64,000 nucleotides of DNA from Lyngbya sp. HA4199-MV5 (GTDB taxonomy: Bacteria; Cyanobacteriota; Cyanobacteriia; Leptolyngbyales; Leptolyngbyaceae). The DNA is taken from NCBI GenBank assembly GCA_019359375.1, contig JAHHHL010000009.1, positions 1 to 64,000 of the forward strand. Direction: 5' to 3'. The translations under genes were made by a program, and so were the position numbers. Below the pieces are notes generated by a model. That model searched no databases, was not told where the DNA came from, and saw nothing but the letters and a program-made list of their open reading frames with translations. This document shows positions 1-8,920 of the stretch, piece after piece. Every line of letters begins with the position of its first letter. Within the stretch, counting starts at the first letter, position 1.

Positions 1-112
1 CCATCAAGACCCCGAACCAGCCTACATACAGGCGGTTGTCGGTGCTGGTCACCCAGTTGCAAAACTGTTCCCACACGTTGACGCTCTCGCGTCGCTGTAA
101 AGTGGTCGTCAT
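1..112 (-). CDS. psbA: Photosystem II D1 protein, N-terminal part (partial)
   Basis: The first 37 codons of a leftward gene that runs off the window edge. The translation begins [20 protein letters not shown] and continues [17 protein letters not shown], the invariant stromal N-terminus and first-helix entry of the D1 reaction-centre protein. D1 binds the primary photosystem II cofactors in the thylakoid membrane and is turned over rapidly under light. The start ATG is at 112-110. The residues seen are ordinary; the isoform (low-light or high-light D1) cannot be decided because the diagnostic residue near position 130 lies outside. A strong promoter lies about 60 bp upstream. Confidence 0.97.
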   Translation of the reverse strand, partial: MTTTLQRRESVNVWEQFCNWVTSTDNRLYVGWFGVLM

Positions 113-168
113 GGTAGTTATAAGTGCTTGGTTTAACGTGTTTGGGCGGTTTTATCCACTTGTGTATG

Positions 169-197
169 AGTATAAACCGAACGTTTATTTTTGTAAA
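169..197 (-). promoter_or_regulatory. psbA promoter (-35/-10)
   Basis: Read leftward, TTTACA (197-192) is followed after exactly 17 bp by TATACT (174-169), close to the sigma70/SigA consensus. A start site near 162 would give a 5' untranslated leader of about 50 nt before the psbA ATG, as is usual for psbA. No Shine-Dalgarno sequence is obvious before the ATG. The rest of the region up to 411 holds no recognisable gene. Confidence 0.8.
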
Positions 198-411
198 GCA
201 ATCGCAACAAACGCTACGATCGCCCGCTGCTCTGAGGAAGCAAGAATGCTGTAGCGTAAGAGCTTGAGGGCTGTAAACATAACTTAAGGATTTGTTTATT
301 TTTATGAGAATATGCTGGCATGACGATCGAAGGGGGAGATTACCACCTTCGTCAATCGCCCACTGTCGTTAAGTTTTAGCTGCTTCATCTTTGTGAGCCT
401 TGAGGGCGTTC

Positions 412-1503
412 TCACTTGATCAGGCTCTGTTTCATTCTGCTGAGTGCCTGTTTGATGTCGAGTTCTAAAAAGCGATCGAGGGCAAGGTAAACCCAGTGAT
501 AAGACCGCTGGGTGTCTTGAAACGTCTTTTGAAAACCCAACGCCAGCCGCAAATCTTCATATAGAGGATGCAGAATGAGCGAGTAGATGTCGCACAAGTT
601 AGGAAAGTCTTGCTGCATCTGGATGAGCGCTGCGCGGCTGTCTTCTAATAAAAGGCAAATGTTCTCAGCTTGAAGATAGGGCGTATCAATGACCCACGAT
701 CGAATATAGACAGAGGTGCAGGTCTCGTCCCCAGCGATCGCCATTTGGAAGGGATCAATGTCGGTGTCAGAAGATAGGTAAAAGCTCTTACTCGGCGGCT
801 GAAAGAAGTGCATTTCAGATTCACTCGTCACCGGGAAAAGCACGCTGATGCCCACTGGGTTGAGATTATCCGCACGACGCAGGACTCGTAACCCTTTGGG
901 ATATTGCTGCGCCCAACTGCGTAACGCTTTGGCAATCTTGTGAGACGCTTTGGCAACATCCTTCATCAATTCTGCATAGGTGCGCGCGATGAGATTAGCG
1001 ATCGGAATCGTATCCGTCCGAGGGTTGAACGCATCTGGAAACAGCGTTACTGCCACTTCTGGCTGAATCGGAGTTTCTAATTCTGGAAGGGAACGAATCT
1101 GAAGACAAAGGGTTTGCCCATCAAACTGTTTTTCGAGCAAGCCCAGTGCCACAAACCGATCGATCATCATGCCAGCCGCACGATCGCTCCCCCGCTCTTG
1201 ATCCCCATAAAACAGCTCCGCCGCTTCTCGGTGGGTGCAGGCAATGAGTCCATCGGTTGAGTGCAGTTGGGTCAAAGGCTGTGTAAGTTTCACCCCCAAC
1301 ATTTGCCGTTGTTTCAGCAGAAGGTAAGCCCAAAGACGCACAAAGTACTCTGCTCGACGACGAGTGAGTCCACCCCGCCCCATCAGCATCGACATGTAGA
1401 CACGCTGCTGGGTAGGGGGAAAGAAACGATCGAGCAGTTCTGGGGCTAAGCGCTCATTGAATTGGGACACGGGCTTCAGAGAACTCACGAAGGTGCTGGA
1501 CAT
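412..1503 (-). CDS. Conserved hypothetical protein, unknown function
   Basis: A 363-residue protein if started at the ATG at 1503; an upstream TTG at 1548 would add 15 residues, but that extension (rich in Ser, Phe and Cys) overlaps a tandem repeat and looks non-coding. The N-terminal 150 residues are helical and basic (a GRGGLTRRRAEYFVRLWAYLL stretch near residues 42-62), the sort of region that could be a winged-helix or replication-initiator-like fold, with an AAELFYG segment suggesting a helix-turn-helix. The C-terminal half has no motif I recognise. No signal peptide or membrane segment is visible. It stands alone between psbA and a LuxR-type regulator. The gene looks real from codon use and length; the function is not known to me. 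Confidence 0.7.
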   Translation of the reverse strand: MSSTFVSSLKPVSQFNERLAPELLDRFFPPTQQRVYMSMLMGRGGLTRRRAEYFVRLWAYLLLKQRQMLGVKLTQPLTQLHSTDGLIACTHREAAELFYGDQERGSDRAAGMMIDRFVALGLLEKQFDGQTLCLQIRSLPELETPIQPEVAVTLFPDAFNPRTDTIPIANLIARTYAELMKDVAKASHKIAKALRSWAQQYPKGLRVLRRADNLNPVGISVLFPVTSESEMHFFQPPSKSFYLSSDTDIDPFQMAIAGDETCTSVYIRSWVIDTPYLQAENICLLLEDSRAALIQMQQDFPNLCDIYSLILHPLYEDLRLALGFQKTFQDTQRSYHWVYLALDRFLELDIKQALSRMKQSLIK

Positions 1504-1543
1504 GAAGGAAGCGGTGGAGGAACAGTAGAAATTTTCTGGCGAG

Positions 1544-1577
1544 AGCAACAGACTTTACGGAGCAACAGACTTTACGG
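1544..1577. repeat. Exact 17-bp tandem duplication
   Basis: The 17-mer AGCAACAGACTTTACGG occurs twice head to tail (1544-1560 and 1561-1577), just upstream of the ATG of the leftward gene ending at 412. It explains why an artificial upstream TTG extension of that gene is open. Confidence 0.9.
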
Positions 1578-2101
1578 CGGAAGCGTGGCGAAAAGTACCC
1601 AAATGGGTGAGCACGTTTACAAATGTTAGACCGACAATAAGGGACATCAGCAATGCCATTTTGCGGAATCTGGAACCATTCGATGAAGCTAGAGAGTTTG
1701 AGTCATGAGAACGGGTTACAACGTTTGAGTTCACCCGACCATTGAATTCACCCGACCGTTAAGTTCACCCGATCATGTTCAAGCGAGGCTGCCAATAAAC
1801 GCTCATGTATCTGGATAATGGGCGCTATTTGCTGATTAAGCTGTGCCAAGGCGCTTCTGTGTCGCAAGGATTGCGGCTTTGGCTGCGATCGCTAAGCGCT
1901 TCAAATTGAGTCCATTATTAAACAACTGGATGCGTCTTACAATCCGGATCCGGAAAAAACTTCACCTCACTTCAGGTTGGTTCACCCTTGTTCAATCAAC
2001 GCGACCGCTCTTCAACAATCTGGTGCTGATTACAGACTGCTCATTGTGTCTTCACAAAGACAGCCATCACAATGACTGCATCGTTTGTGGAGTCCTGATT
2101 T
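1578..2101. other. Gene-free stretch upstream of the LuxR-type gene
   Basis: No convincing gene. It carries a three-fold imperfect 17-bp repeat (1727-1777) and, around 1960-1995, several further TTCACC-like words. It separates two divergent genes, so promoters for both probably lie here, but I cannot point to a convincing -35/-10 pair. Confidence 0.5.
1727..1777. repeat. Three imperfect 17-bp direct repeats (TTCACCCGA core)
   Basis: Units at 1727-1743, 1744-1760 and 1761-1777 share the core TTCACCCGAYC. Regular spacing and upstream position would suit a multi-site regulator binding region (inference), or simple slippage duplication as for the neighbouring 17-bp repeat. Confidence 0.75.
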
Positions 2102-2827
2102 ATGACAGCCCCCCTCCTGGTTTCTTCACTAGAACCAACTGCGCTCGGTTCTTTGTTTAGCTCCTGTGCTGCTGAAAGAACGAATAAACCTTCTGCACGT
2201 CGCGCCAAACAACCCTCTCATCATCAACCGAAACCTACCAGCACCTCACTAAGCGAAGCATCCACGCTAAATCTCATTCGGAGTAGTTTACTGGAATCCC
2301 TTAGTCAGGGTGTGATTGTGACTTCTCGCGGTCTTAACCCGCTTTACTGGAACGCGAAGGCGCGGACGCTTTGCCAACACTTATCGGGTAATGATTTTCC
2401 CCCGCTCGAGCTACCCGCAGAGGTTTCGGAAGTGTGTCATCGCCTGATGCGGGAGAATCGCCTGAGCGATCGCCCGTTTGTGATGGAGTGTCAGGCACCG
2501 ACTGGGCAGACGATTCGCATTAGCGCTCGATGGCTCGAACTAGCTGGTGCTCAAGCGAGCGATCGCGGGCAGCAGCAGGCGTTCATTTTGGTACTGCTGG
2601 AAAACTGCAACGATCTCCTGTACGAAGAAATCCAGATTGAGCGCAAGAAGTATGATTTGACAGAGCGCGAGGCAGAAGTCTGGATGCTGCTGCGGCAAGA
2701 GTACTCGTATCAGGAAATTGCCAAAATGTTGCAGATTAGCTTGAACACCGTCAAAACTCACATCAAGAATGTTTACGCAAAAAAACGCAGTTGCCAGGGG
2801 CGTGAAAAGTTCTGGTGCTGTGATTGA
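2102..2827 (+). CDS. LuxR/NarL-type transcriptional regulator with PAS-like N-terminus
   Basis: A 241-residue protein. The first 55 residues are low-complexity and polar. Residues about 58-160 read as a PAS-like sensor (LLESLSQGVIVTSRGLNPLYWN and later residues). Residues about 172-225 are a LuxR-type helix-turn-helix: LTEREAEVWMLLRQEYSYQE then IAKMLQISLNTVKTHIKN. The family binds DNA as dimers through the second helix of this motif. There is no receiver domain, so any signal would act through the PAS-like part. The last residues (QGREKFWCCD) do not resemble the family and follow a run of seven A residues at about 2779, so a small frameshift at the 3' end is possible. A heptamer repeat tract follows directly. 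Confidence 0.82.
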   Translation: MTAPLLVSSLEPTALGSLFSSCAAERTNKPSARRAKQPSHHQPKPTSTSLSEASTLNLIRSSLLESLSQGVIVTSRGLNPLYWNAKARTLCQHLSGNDFPPLELPAEVSEVCHRLMRENRLSDRPFVMECQAPTGQTIRISARWLELAGAQASDRGQQQAFILVLLENCNDLLYEEIQIERKKYDLTEREAEVWMLLRQEYSYQEIAKMLQISLNTVKTHIKNVYAKKRSCQGREKFWCCD

Positions 2828-2842
2828 GGCGGCAGGAAGAAC

Positions 2843-2870
2843 GATGAGGGATGAGGGATAAGGGATGGGT
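2843..2870. repeat. STRR heptamer tract (GATGAGG type)
   Basis: Head-to-tail copies of GATGAGG/GATAAGG/GATGGGT. This is the short tandemly repeated repetitive (STRR) class known from many cyanobacteria. Confidence 0.75.
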
Positions 2871-3022
2871 ATTTTCCTCGTTGCTTGAGCAGGATGGGGC
2901 GTGACAGGTTTGATTACCGTTAACTTAAATAGAGATGGTAAACTCATCAGAGTGCTTCGTTGAATGGCTGATTGCTTTCTAATGAGGTTTACATCCAGAG
3001 TGCTTCGTCTCAAGCCTGACGC

Positions 3023-4018
3023 ATGGTGTTTATGAAACTGGCGACGTATAGCCCTGCCTATACGCTGGTGCCAACCTATGAGTGCTTTAACCGCTGTACC
3101 TACTGTAATTTTCGGACGGATCCGGGTAAAAGTCCCTGGATGACGCTGGCTGATGCCGAGGCGTGTCTGCGATCGCTACAAGACCAGGGCATCATTGAAA
3201 TTTTGATTTTGAGCGGCGAAGTGCATCCCCAGAGCGATCGGCGATCGTCCTGGCTACAGCACATCTACGACCTGTGTGAGTTGGCGTTGTCGCTAGGTTT
3301 TTTGCCCCACACAAATGCGGGTCCCCTGAGCTTCGACGAAGTGGCGCGTCTGAAGACCGTGAACGTTTCGATGGGTCTAATGGTGGAACAAGTCACCCCA
3401 GACCTGTTACAAACCGTTCATCGTCATGCGCCCAGTAAGCAACCAGCCTTACGCCTACAGCAGCTTGAGCAGGCGGGTGAACTGCACATTCCCTTCACCA
3501 CTGGGTTGCTGCTGGGTCTTGGTGAAACTGAGGACGATCGACGAGACACGTTGGACGCGATCGCGCAAGTACACCAGCGCTGGGGGCACATCCAGGAAGT
3601 GATTCTGCAGCCCTACAGCCCTGGTCAGACGGAAGCATGGTCAGGTGAGGCGTTCTCATCCCAGCAGTTGCTCGAAACGATTGCGATCGCGCGACGTATT
3701 CTGCCCACCGACATCGCGCTCCAGATTCCGCCTAACCTGGTGCCGCGATCGCACTTAGCTGCATGTCTGGAAGCGGGCGTAAGCGATCTCGGTGGCATTG
3801 GTCCGCGAGATGAAGTGAATCCTGATTATCCCCATCCGATCGATGCTGAGTTAGTCAAAGACCTTGCTTCAGCAGATTGGGCACTAGCGCCTCGCCTGCC
3901 GATCTATCCCCAATACGATCACTGGCTGTCCACAGGCTTAAGAAACGCGGTCGAGCGTTGGCGAGGGACGATTCGAGGGGGAGTGGGGAGTGTGGAAAGG
4001 CAGAGGGATGAGGGCTAA
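3023..4018 (+). CDS. cofG: 7,8-didemethyl-8-hydroxy-5-deazariboflavin (FO) synthase subunit CofG
   Basis: A radical S-adenosylmethionine enzyme that, with CofH, makes FO, the deazaflavin chromophore of coenzyme F420 and of the antenna of many cyanobacterial photolyases. The iron-sulfur cysteines are Cys21, Cys25 and Cys28 in YECFNRCTYC, the CX3CX2C spacing expected. Further CofG hallmarks are GLLLGLGET and SDLGGIGPRDEVNPDYPHP near residues 255-275. An ATG at codon 4 (3032) is an equally good start. The last dozen residues (GGVGSVERQRDEG) are translated from a repeat tract and are not family sequence. No cofH is next to it; in cyanobacteria the two subunits are often unlinked. F420-dependent metabolism itself cannot be judged from this window. 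Confidence 0.92.
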   Translation: MVFMKLATYSPAYTLVPTYECFNRCTYCNFRTDPGKSPWMTLADAEACLRSLQDQGIIEILILSGEVHPQSDRRSSWLQHIYDLCELALSLGFLPHTNAGPLSFDEVARLKTVNVSMGLMVEQVTPDLLQTVHRHAPSKQPALRLQQLEQAGELHIPFTTGLLLGLGETEDDRRDTLDAIAQVHQRWGHIQEVILQPYSPGQTEAWSGEAFSSQQLLETIAIARRILPTDIALQIPPNLVPRSHLAACLEAGVSDLGGIGPRDEVNPDYPHPIDAELVKDLASADWALAPRLPIYPQYDHWLSTGLRNAVERWRGTIRGGVGSVERQRDEG

Positions 4019-4120
4019 AGGCTAAAAGCTGACTCCTGACTCCTGACTTCTCACTCCTTCTAAACCAACAACCAACAACTCCCTTGACTCCTCACTCCTC
4101 ACCCCTCGCCCCTTTCTGAT
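3975..4120. repeat. STRR-type heptamer repeats between converging genes
   Basis: Degenerate heptamers of the CTCCTGA/CTCCTCA type and their complements fill the space between cofG and the leftward GAF gene. Both genes end inside the repeat, giving short Arg/Glu/Gly-rich tails to each protein. Confidence 0.75.
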
Positions 4121-6899
4121 TGGCACGATCGCCTACCGCTAGCGGCAACACCAAACGGCTGAGAATGCGGTTGTCATCGAGTTTATAGAGATTAAATTCG
4201 CCGCCAATTTGCTTCATGAGTGATTGGCAGATGTAGAGATGTTGTCCTGGAGGGTGATTCAGGGTTGAGGGTGCCAGTAGATCGGTGGTTCGCCCGACTT
4301 CTAGCTCGGTAAGTAGACGTGGCTCAACTTTGCCGCTGTCTGTAATCGAAAGTTCAAACCAGTGGCTATCGATCTGGCGGCACCAGAGGTCGATGCGTCC
4401 ACCAATATTGGAACGTTGGCAGGCAGTCAGCAACAGTTCGTGCAGCACCAATTCAATCTTGAGAATATCCCCGCTGATGGTGAGATTGGTTTCATCATGA
4501 ACCTGCGACCAGAGCTGCTGTTGCTTCATTAAGCCTTCGACTCGCCCCAGCGATCGCTTGAGCAAACTGACCAGCGACAGGGTACGGGCGTTTGTTCGCA
4601 GTTGCCATTGCTCGGTTTGGATGAGTGGGGCAAGGGGGCTGATAGCATCGTTTAGCTGCCGCACAAGCTGCTGATAGCGGGTGCTAAAGAGCGGATCTTT
4701 CGGGTTGCCCAAGTCTTGCAGGCGCTTCAGGTTTGGGAGGAGCGATCGCTGCAATTCTTCAAGCGATCGATGCTTGTACCAATTCAACCGCTCTACCGCT
4801 TCGTACTGCGATGACAGCCGTTGCGTTAAGGTCAGGTAGCGGTGAGACCAGGCTAATTGGCTAACCAGGGCACCCAGCGCGCTCAGGTGTTGTTCTGACC
4901 ACTGGCGATCGCTCCCATCAGCCACCAGCACAATCCCTAACGGCTCGTGCGCTGGGGCGGTACGTAGCACCATTGCCAGGATTTGATCGATCGCGCTACC
5001 GCTAAGCCATTGTCGGGTTTCAGGAGGAATGTCTGCAATGGCTAAAGGCAGTAAACCATCACTGTCCAGCACCCATTGAATCAAGGCATCCGAGCGAACT
5101 GGAATCACCGCGTTGGCATTGATGGCGAAGCGATCGCTGCTGAAAATGGGACTAACCACTCGCCCCTTTGCGTCACCGGGCGACCAGGTAATGAGCGTCG
5201 CCAAAGGCACCTGAAGCACCTGGGCAATTTGTTGCAGCGCGGCTTGCTCCAGTGCTGCCAACTGATGCGTCTGCTGCATCATGGTCAAGCCCCACTGGAT
5301 AGTTTGGTTGATCTTCTGCTGTTGTTCGTTTTGTTTTTGCAGTTGCCACTGGTGCAGAATCAACCCAAGCTGCTGGCTGACGACTCGCACCAGATCATGC
5401 TCAGTCCGGCTCCAGGTGCGTGGGCTTTCGTGGCAAATGACGACAAGACCTTCAAGCGGACGACCCAGCGACACATTGCAAAGAATGAGCGATCGCACGC
5501 CCAGTTCCAGCAGGCGATCGCGCCATGCCAGTAAGCGTAAATCGCCATCCAAATTTTCAATGCTGATGGTATCGGTGCTTTTTGCCAGCAGTTGCCAGTC
5601 GGCTTGGCTAAGGGTGCTGAGGGGTGTCGTGAGCGGACGACGGTTTGCAGGTTGGCTCTGGTAGGAAAGGTCAAACGTGCCTTGTTCTGAGTCATACAGC
5701 AAGACCAAAAAGCGATCGGCTCGTAGCCGCTTACAGACTTGTTCGGCGGCTAGTTTGAGTGTGGCTTTCCAGTCGTCTTCACCGTAGATAGAATGGGCAA
5801 TTTCAGCCGTGAGCACCCGATCGCGCTGAATCTGGTCGATCGTATTTTCCATGTCGTCGAGCGGGGCGATCAGGGCAATAATCTGCGCGGCTCCACGCAG
5901 GTAGCTTTTCTCTTCGTCTTCCCAAATGCGGGGATCGTTCCCTTCAACGGCTAAAAAGCCGAGTAGCTCGTTCTGAAACAGAATGGGTGCTGCCAGCAGC
6001 GATCGCGCTCGAATTTGCTGCATGAGCCGACTGGTGGTATCGGCTTTGAGTGAACTGTGTGCCTCGCCGATCGCCACCAGTTGATCGGTCAGAAGCGCCT
6101 GGTAAAAGCTGCTAACTTCCTGAGCGGTAATGCCTGAAGCAGGCTGGTTTGCCTCACTAAAGCCCGTTGCCTTTTGCCGATTGCTGATGCGTCGCCAAAA
6201 ATAGCGGCGTTCGCGCTCAAACCAGTACACGCTAGTGCGGGTCGGCTGCACAAATTTATGCGTTTCTTCCACAATGGCTTCTAGTCGCGCGCCCAAGCCC
6301 GTGAGCGATCGCAGCTTGGTCAAGAGAGCCAGGAGCGGCTGATCGGGGCGCTTTGTTTGTTGCCGCAGCCATTCTGCTTCAATTTGGTAGAGTGCCGTTG
6401 CCAAACCGCCCAGCACCATGGACAGTCGAGCTTTTTCGTCCGATCGAGGCGATGCGCCCCACAACGGCGAGCCTAACAGCGTCACCCCAAAACATCGATC
6501 TTTATAACGAAGTGGAAAAATGACCGTGCCCTGAACATCGAACATTTGCGCGGTCTTCCGCCATTCACCCGCCCGCAACTCCTGCCGCAAATCTGGTACA
6601 GCAAGTGGACGCTGCTGAATGACCACCTGCTCAAACAGATCGCCAGGAGTCAGCAAAAGCCGCTGCTTGAGGAGCGAGATTTTGCCAGATGGCGTGGTGC
6701 CCCCCTTGCCATGTAGACGATGATCGAGGTGATCGTATAGCCCAATCCAGACGAGACTGTACTCAAATTCAGTTTCTAAGTAATGCAGCGCCGTATCAAT
6801 AAGAACGTCAGCATTCTCTTCTTCCCGCAAAATTTGCAGGACTCGCCCCAGGGCAACCAACTGTTTATCGTTGGCGTTTGGCTCTTTTGGTTGAACCAT
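4092..6899 (-). CDS. Multi-GAF sensor protein with degenerate histidine-kinase C-terminus
   Basis: A 935-residue soluble protein. Four GAF-like domains can be traced at about residues 12-170, 200-350, 375-535 and 550-700, then a helical dimerisation-like segment (about 715-790, with YKHRSLEELQRSLLPNLKRL) and a GHKL ATPase-like domain (about 810-920). The ATPase is degenerate: the N-box reads ELLLTACQ, lacking the usual Asn, and the G1 box is ITDSGK. The G2 region GQHLYICQSLMKQIGGEF is well kept. None of the GAF domains shows a Cys-His bilin attachment motif, so I read them as small-molecule or protein-binding. No membrane segment and no adjacent response regulator. It may be a pseudokinase signalling scaffold. 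The final residues QKGARGEE come from an STRR tract. Confidence 0.82.
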   Translation of the reverse strand: MVQPKEPNANDKQLVALGRVLQILREEENADVLIDTALHYLETEFEYSLVWIGLYDHLDHRLHGKGGTTPSGKISLLKQRLLLTPGDLFEQVVIQQRPLAVPDLRQELRAGEWRKTAQMFDVQGTVIFPLRYKDRCFGVTLLGSPLWGASPRSDEKARLSMVLGGLATALYQIEAEWLRQQTKRPDQPLLALLTKLRSLTGLGARLEAIVEETHKFVQPTRTSVYWFERERRYFWRRISNRQKATGFSEANQPASGITAQEVSSFYQALLTDQLVAIGEAHSSLKADTTSRLMQQIRARSLLAAPILFQNELLGFLAVEGNDPRIWEDEEKSYLRGAAQIIALIAPLDDMENTIDQIQRDRVLTAEIAHSIYGEDDWKATLKLAAEQVCKRLRADRFLVLLYDSEQGTFDLSYQSQPANRRPLTTPLSTLSQADWQLLAKSTDTISIENLDGDLRLLAWRDRLLELGVRSLILCNVSLGRPLEGLVVICHESPRTWSRTEHDLVRVVSQQLGLILHQWQLQKQNEQQQKINQTIQWGLTMMQQTHQLAALEQAALQQIAQVLQVPLATLITWSPGDAKGRVVSPIFSSDRFAINANAVIPVRSDALIQWVLDSDGLLPLAIADIPPETRQWLSGSAIDQILAMVLRTAPAHEPLGIVLVADGSDRQWSEQHLSALGALVSQLAWSHRYLTLTQRLSSQYEAVERLNWYKHRSLEELQRSLLPNLKRLQDLGNPKDPLFSTRYQQLVRQLNDAISPLAPLIQTEQWQLRTNARTLSLVSLLKRSLGRVEGLMKQQQLWSQVHDETNLTISGDILKIELVLHELLLTACQRSNIGGRIDLWCRQIDSHWFELSITDSGKVEPRLLTELEVGRTTDLLAPSTLNHPPGQHLYICQSLMKQIGGEFNLYKLDDNRILSRLVLPLAVGDRANQKGARGEE

Positions 6900-7336
6900 T
6901 TAGTGCAGAATGAATACGCCAATACAACGACTGTAAGCGGAGCGGTGTGCGATGTGCAAATGGATATTGAACACCGAAGTTCAGGTAAAAAATTATACCG
7001 AATCCAGGTGCGCCATCCGTTAAAAGGAGTCTGCCACACCTGTGGGCATGTTGTACTCATCCTAGTTGTTTTCGAGGGTTCCGTCCAAACGCACAGGCTC
7101 AAATCGCCAGCGACGCTTGAGGTATGTTAATGCCTGCGATCGCGCAGCACAACGGGCTGACATACCGCTATGGGGGCAGGAGCGATCGCAACGCTTAAAC
7201 CTGTACCATGAAGCCCGGTTAGCAACCGCCAAGGAGCAAAGGTTGAAAAGCAATGTTCTCTGACTATGCCGTTTTTCCCAAATAAGCCAGGTATGCTGGA
7301 TAGGGTTTACGTCATCTTCTCCAGACTGCTGTGGCG
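6900..7336. other. Gene-free divergent intergenic region
   Basis: Lies between the leftward GAF gene and rightward pyrD, so it should hold both promoters. Two HIP1-like sites are present (about 7138 and 7182). I see no other structure. Confidence 0.5.
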
Positions 7337-8590
7337 ATGTATCGGTCTCTTATCCGTCCCGTGCTCTTTTCCGGGCTGAAGGCAGATCCAGAATGGCTGC
7401 ATCAGCAAACGCTCAGTGCGCTGGGTTGGCTGGATCAACAGCATCGTTATTCACCTGGGCGCTGGTTGCAAGAACGACTCGCCGCTGCCTATTGTGTGAC
7501 GGACGATCGCCTCTCCCAAGCACTGTGGGGGCTGCATTTTAGTAACCCGATTGGGCTGGCAGCAGGCTTTGATAAAGATGGGGTCGCCTCTGGTGTCTGG
7601 TCAAGTTTTGGCTTTGGCTTTGCTGAGCTTGGGACTGTAACCTTTAACGCCCAACCGGGCAATCCACCACCACGTTTGTTTCGCCTTCCTCTGGATCAGG
7701 CGGCGCTTAACCGCATGGGGTTTAACAATGAGGGGGCAGCAAGAATGGCAGCAGTGTTGCGAGAGCGATGGGGGGATGAAGGCAGGAGGCAGGAGGTAAC
7801 GTTGTTGACTCCACAAGCGAAGCAGGAGTCAATGACGTTAGAGGGAGGCAGAAGGCAGGAGGCAGAGGGCAGAAGGCAGGAGTTGGATGCTGGAAGAACT
7901 CAATATCCCCCTGTTGCCTTTCCCATTGGCATCAATCTGGGTAAGTCGAAAAGCACGCCGTTGGAGGAAGCTGCGGCTGATTACCTGGGTAGTTTTCGGT
8001 TGCTGAAGGAGTGGGGCGATTATTTTGTGGTGAATGTTAGTTCGCCCAATACGCCGGGGTTGCGATCGCTCCAGGCTGCTGACCAGCTTGACCCCATTCT
8101 GTTAGCGCTTCAGCACGAAAATCAGGGACAAAAGCCATTGCTGATCAAGATTGCACCCGATTTAGAATGGGACGCGATCGCGGCTGTTTTAGACGCAGCT
8201 CAAAAACACCAGTTAGCGGGCATTATTGCAACGAACACGACCATTCGACGGGATGGTTTGGCGACACAGGTGATCACAGAGACAGGCAACGCGGTGCAGG
8301 AAGAAGCGGGCGGTATCAGCGGTGTTCCGTTACGACAGCGATCGACGGAGGTAATCCGGTTCATCTATCAGGAAACGCAGGGCACGCTACCCATTATTGG
8401 CGTGGGTGGTGTGTTTACGCCAGAGGATGCGTGGGAAAAAATTACGGCAGGAGCCAGTTTAGTGCAGGTTTACACCGGGTGGATTTATGAAGGACCCGGT
8501 ATGGTGCGCCGTATTCTGGAAGGCTTGCTGCAACGACTGGACGATCGCGGACTCACGTCACTCTCTCAGGCGATCGGGCTAAAAGAGTAG
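7337..8590 (+). CDS. pyrD: Dihydroorotate dehydrogenase (quinone), with a repeat-encoded insertion
   Basis: Class 2 dihydroorotate dehydrogenase, the membrane-associated fourth step of pyrimidine synthesis; it oxidises dihydroorotate with FMN and passes electrons to quinone. Family signatures: [52 protein letters not shown] with the catalytic serine region, and [13 protein letters not shown] at 7337 ([13 protein letters not shown]) matches the family start better than the GTG at 7331. Between ERWG and [16 protein letters not shown] there are about 43 extra residues translated from heptamer repeat DNA (7775-7903). The insert keeps the frame and sits at a loop where the family length varies, so the enzyme may well still work. 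Confidence 0.95.
   Translation: MYRSLIRPVLFSGLKADPEWLHQQTLSALGWLDQQHRYSPGRWLQERLAAAYCVTDDRLSQALWGLHFSNPIGLAAGFDKDGVASGVWSSFGFGFAELGTVTFNAQPGNPPPRLFRLPLDQAALNRMGFNNEGAARMAAVLRERWGDEGRRQEVTLLTPQAKQESMTLEGGRRQEAEGRRQELDAGRTQYPPVAFPIGINLGKSKSTPLEEAAADYLGSFRLLKEWGDYFVVNVSSPNTPGLRSLQAADQLDPILLALQHENQGQKPLLIKIAPDLEWDAIAAVLDAAQKHQLAGIIATNTTIRRDGLATQVITETGNAVQEEAGGISGVPLRQRSTEVIRFIYQETQGTLPIIGVGGVFTPEDAWEKITAGASLVQVYTGWIYEGPGMVRRILEGLLQRLDDRGLTSLSQAIGLKE
7775..7903. repeat. STRR heptamer tract inside the pyrD coding frame
   Basis: Purine-rich heptamers such as GGCAGGA, GGCAGAA and GGCAGAG repeat on both sides of a short unrelated segment. The same word family appears at 18,266-18,358 and 21,406-21,458 between genes. 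Here it is translated as Gly-Arg-Arg-Gln-Glu blocks. Confidence 0.85.
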
Positions 8591-8661
8591 CATCCTTGCT
8601 TTGCGTCCGTAGTCCATTGGCTGCTCCTCATATCGATTTGTTGGAGTGTGGGGCAGATTTG

Positions 8662-8735
8662 AAACGGTGAAAGGGGAAGGGGGAAGGGCGAAAGGTTGAT
8701 CGATCAGCGCTTTCGCCTTTGCCCTTTCACCGTTT
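8662..8735. repeat. Repeat-derived long hairpin downstream of pyrD
   Basis: AAACGGTGAAAGGG at 8662-8675 is the exact complement of CCCTTTCACCGTTT at 8722-8735, and AAGGGCGAAAG versus CTTTCGCC extends the stem inward. The arms are made of AAGGGG-type heptamers, so this is an inverted STRR pair. It could act as a transcription barrier after pyrD, but no T-run follows. The remainder of 8591-8920 shows nothing else. Confidence 0.75.
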
Positions 8736-8920
8736 GCCCCTGATTGAGCGGCAACTTCTTCCAATTGAATTGGTATCAGTTACGAGTTACGGCACTGAAC
8801 CAAACCGATCACGCTTTCATAAAAGTCGATCCAATAGAAGTCGATCCAACAGGAGGAAGGCACGCGAAGGCAACGTTCGTTAATGTGAAAGAGCTTACAG
8901 GCTTCAAGTGGTGAACGCAA

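Noticed and set aside
1843-2160. Rightward 105-residue open frame
   Set aside because: Low-quality composition, overlaps the LuxR-type gene start and continues through repeat-like TTCACC words.
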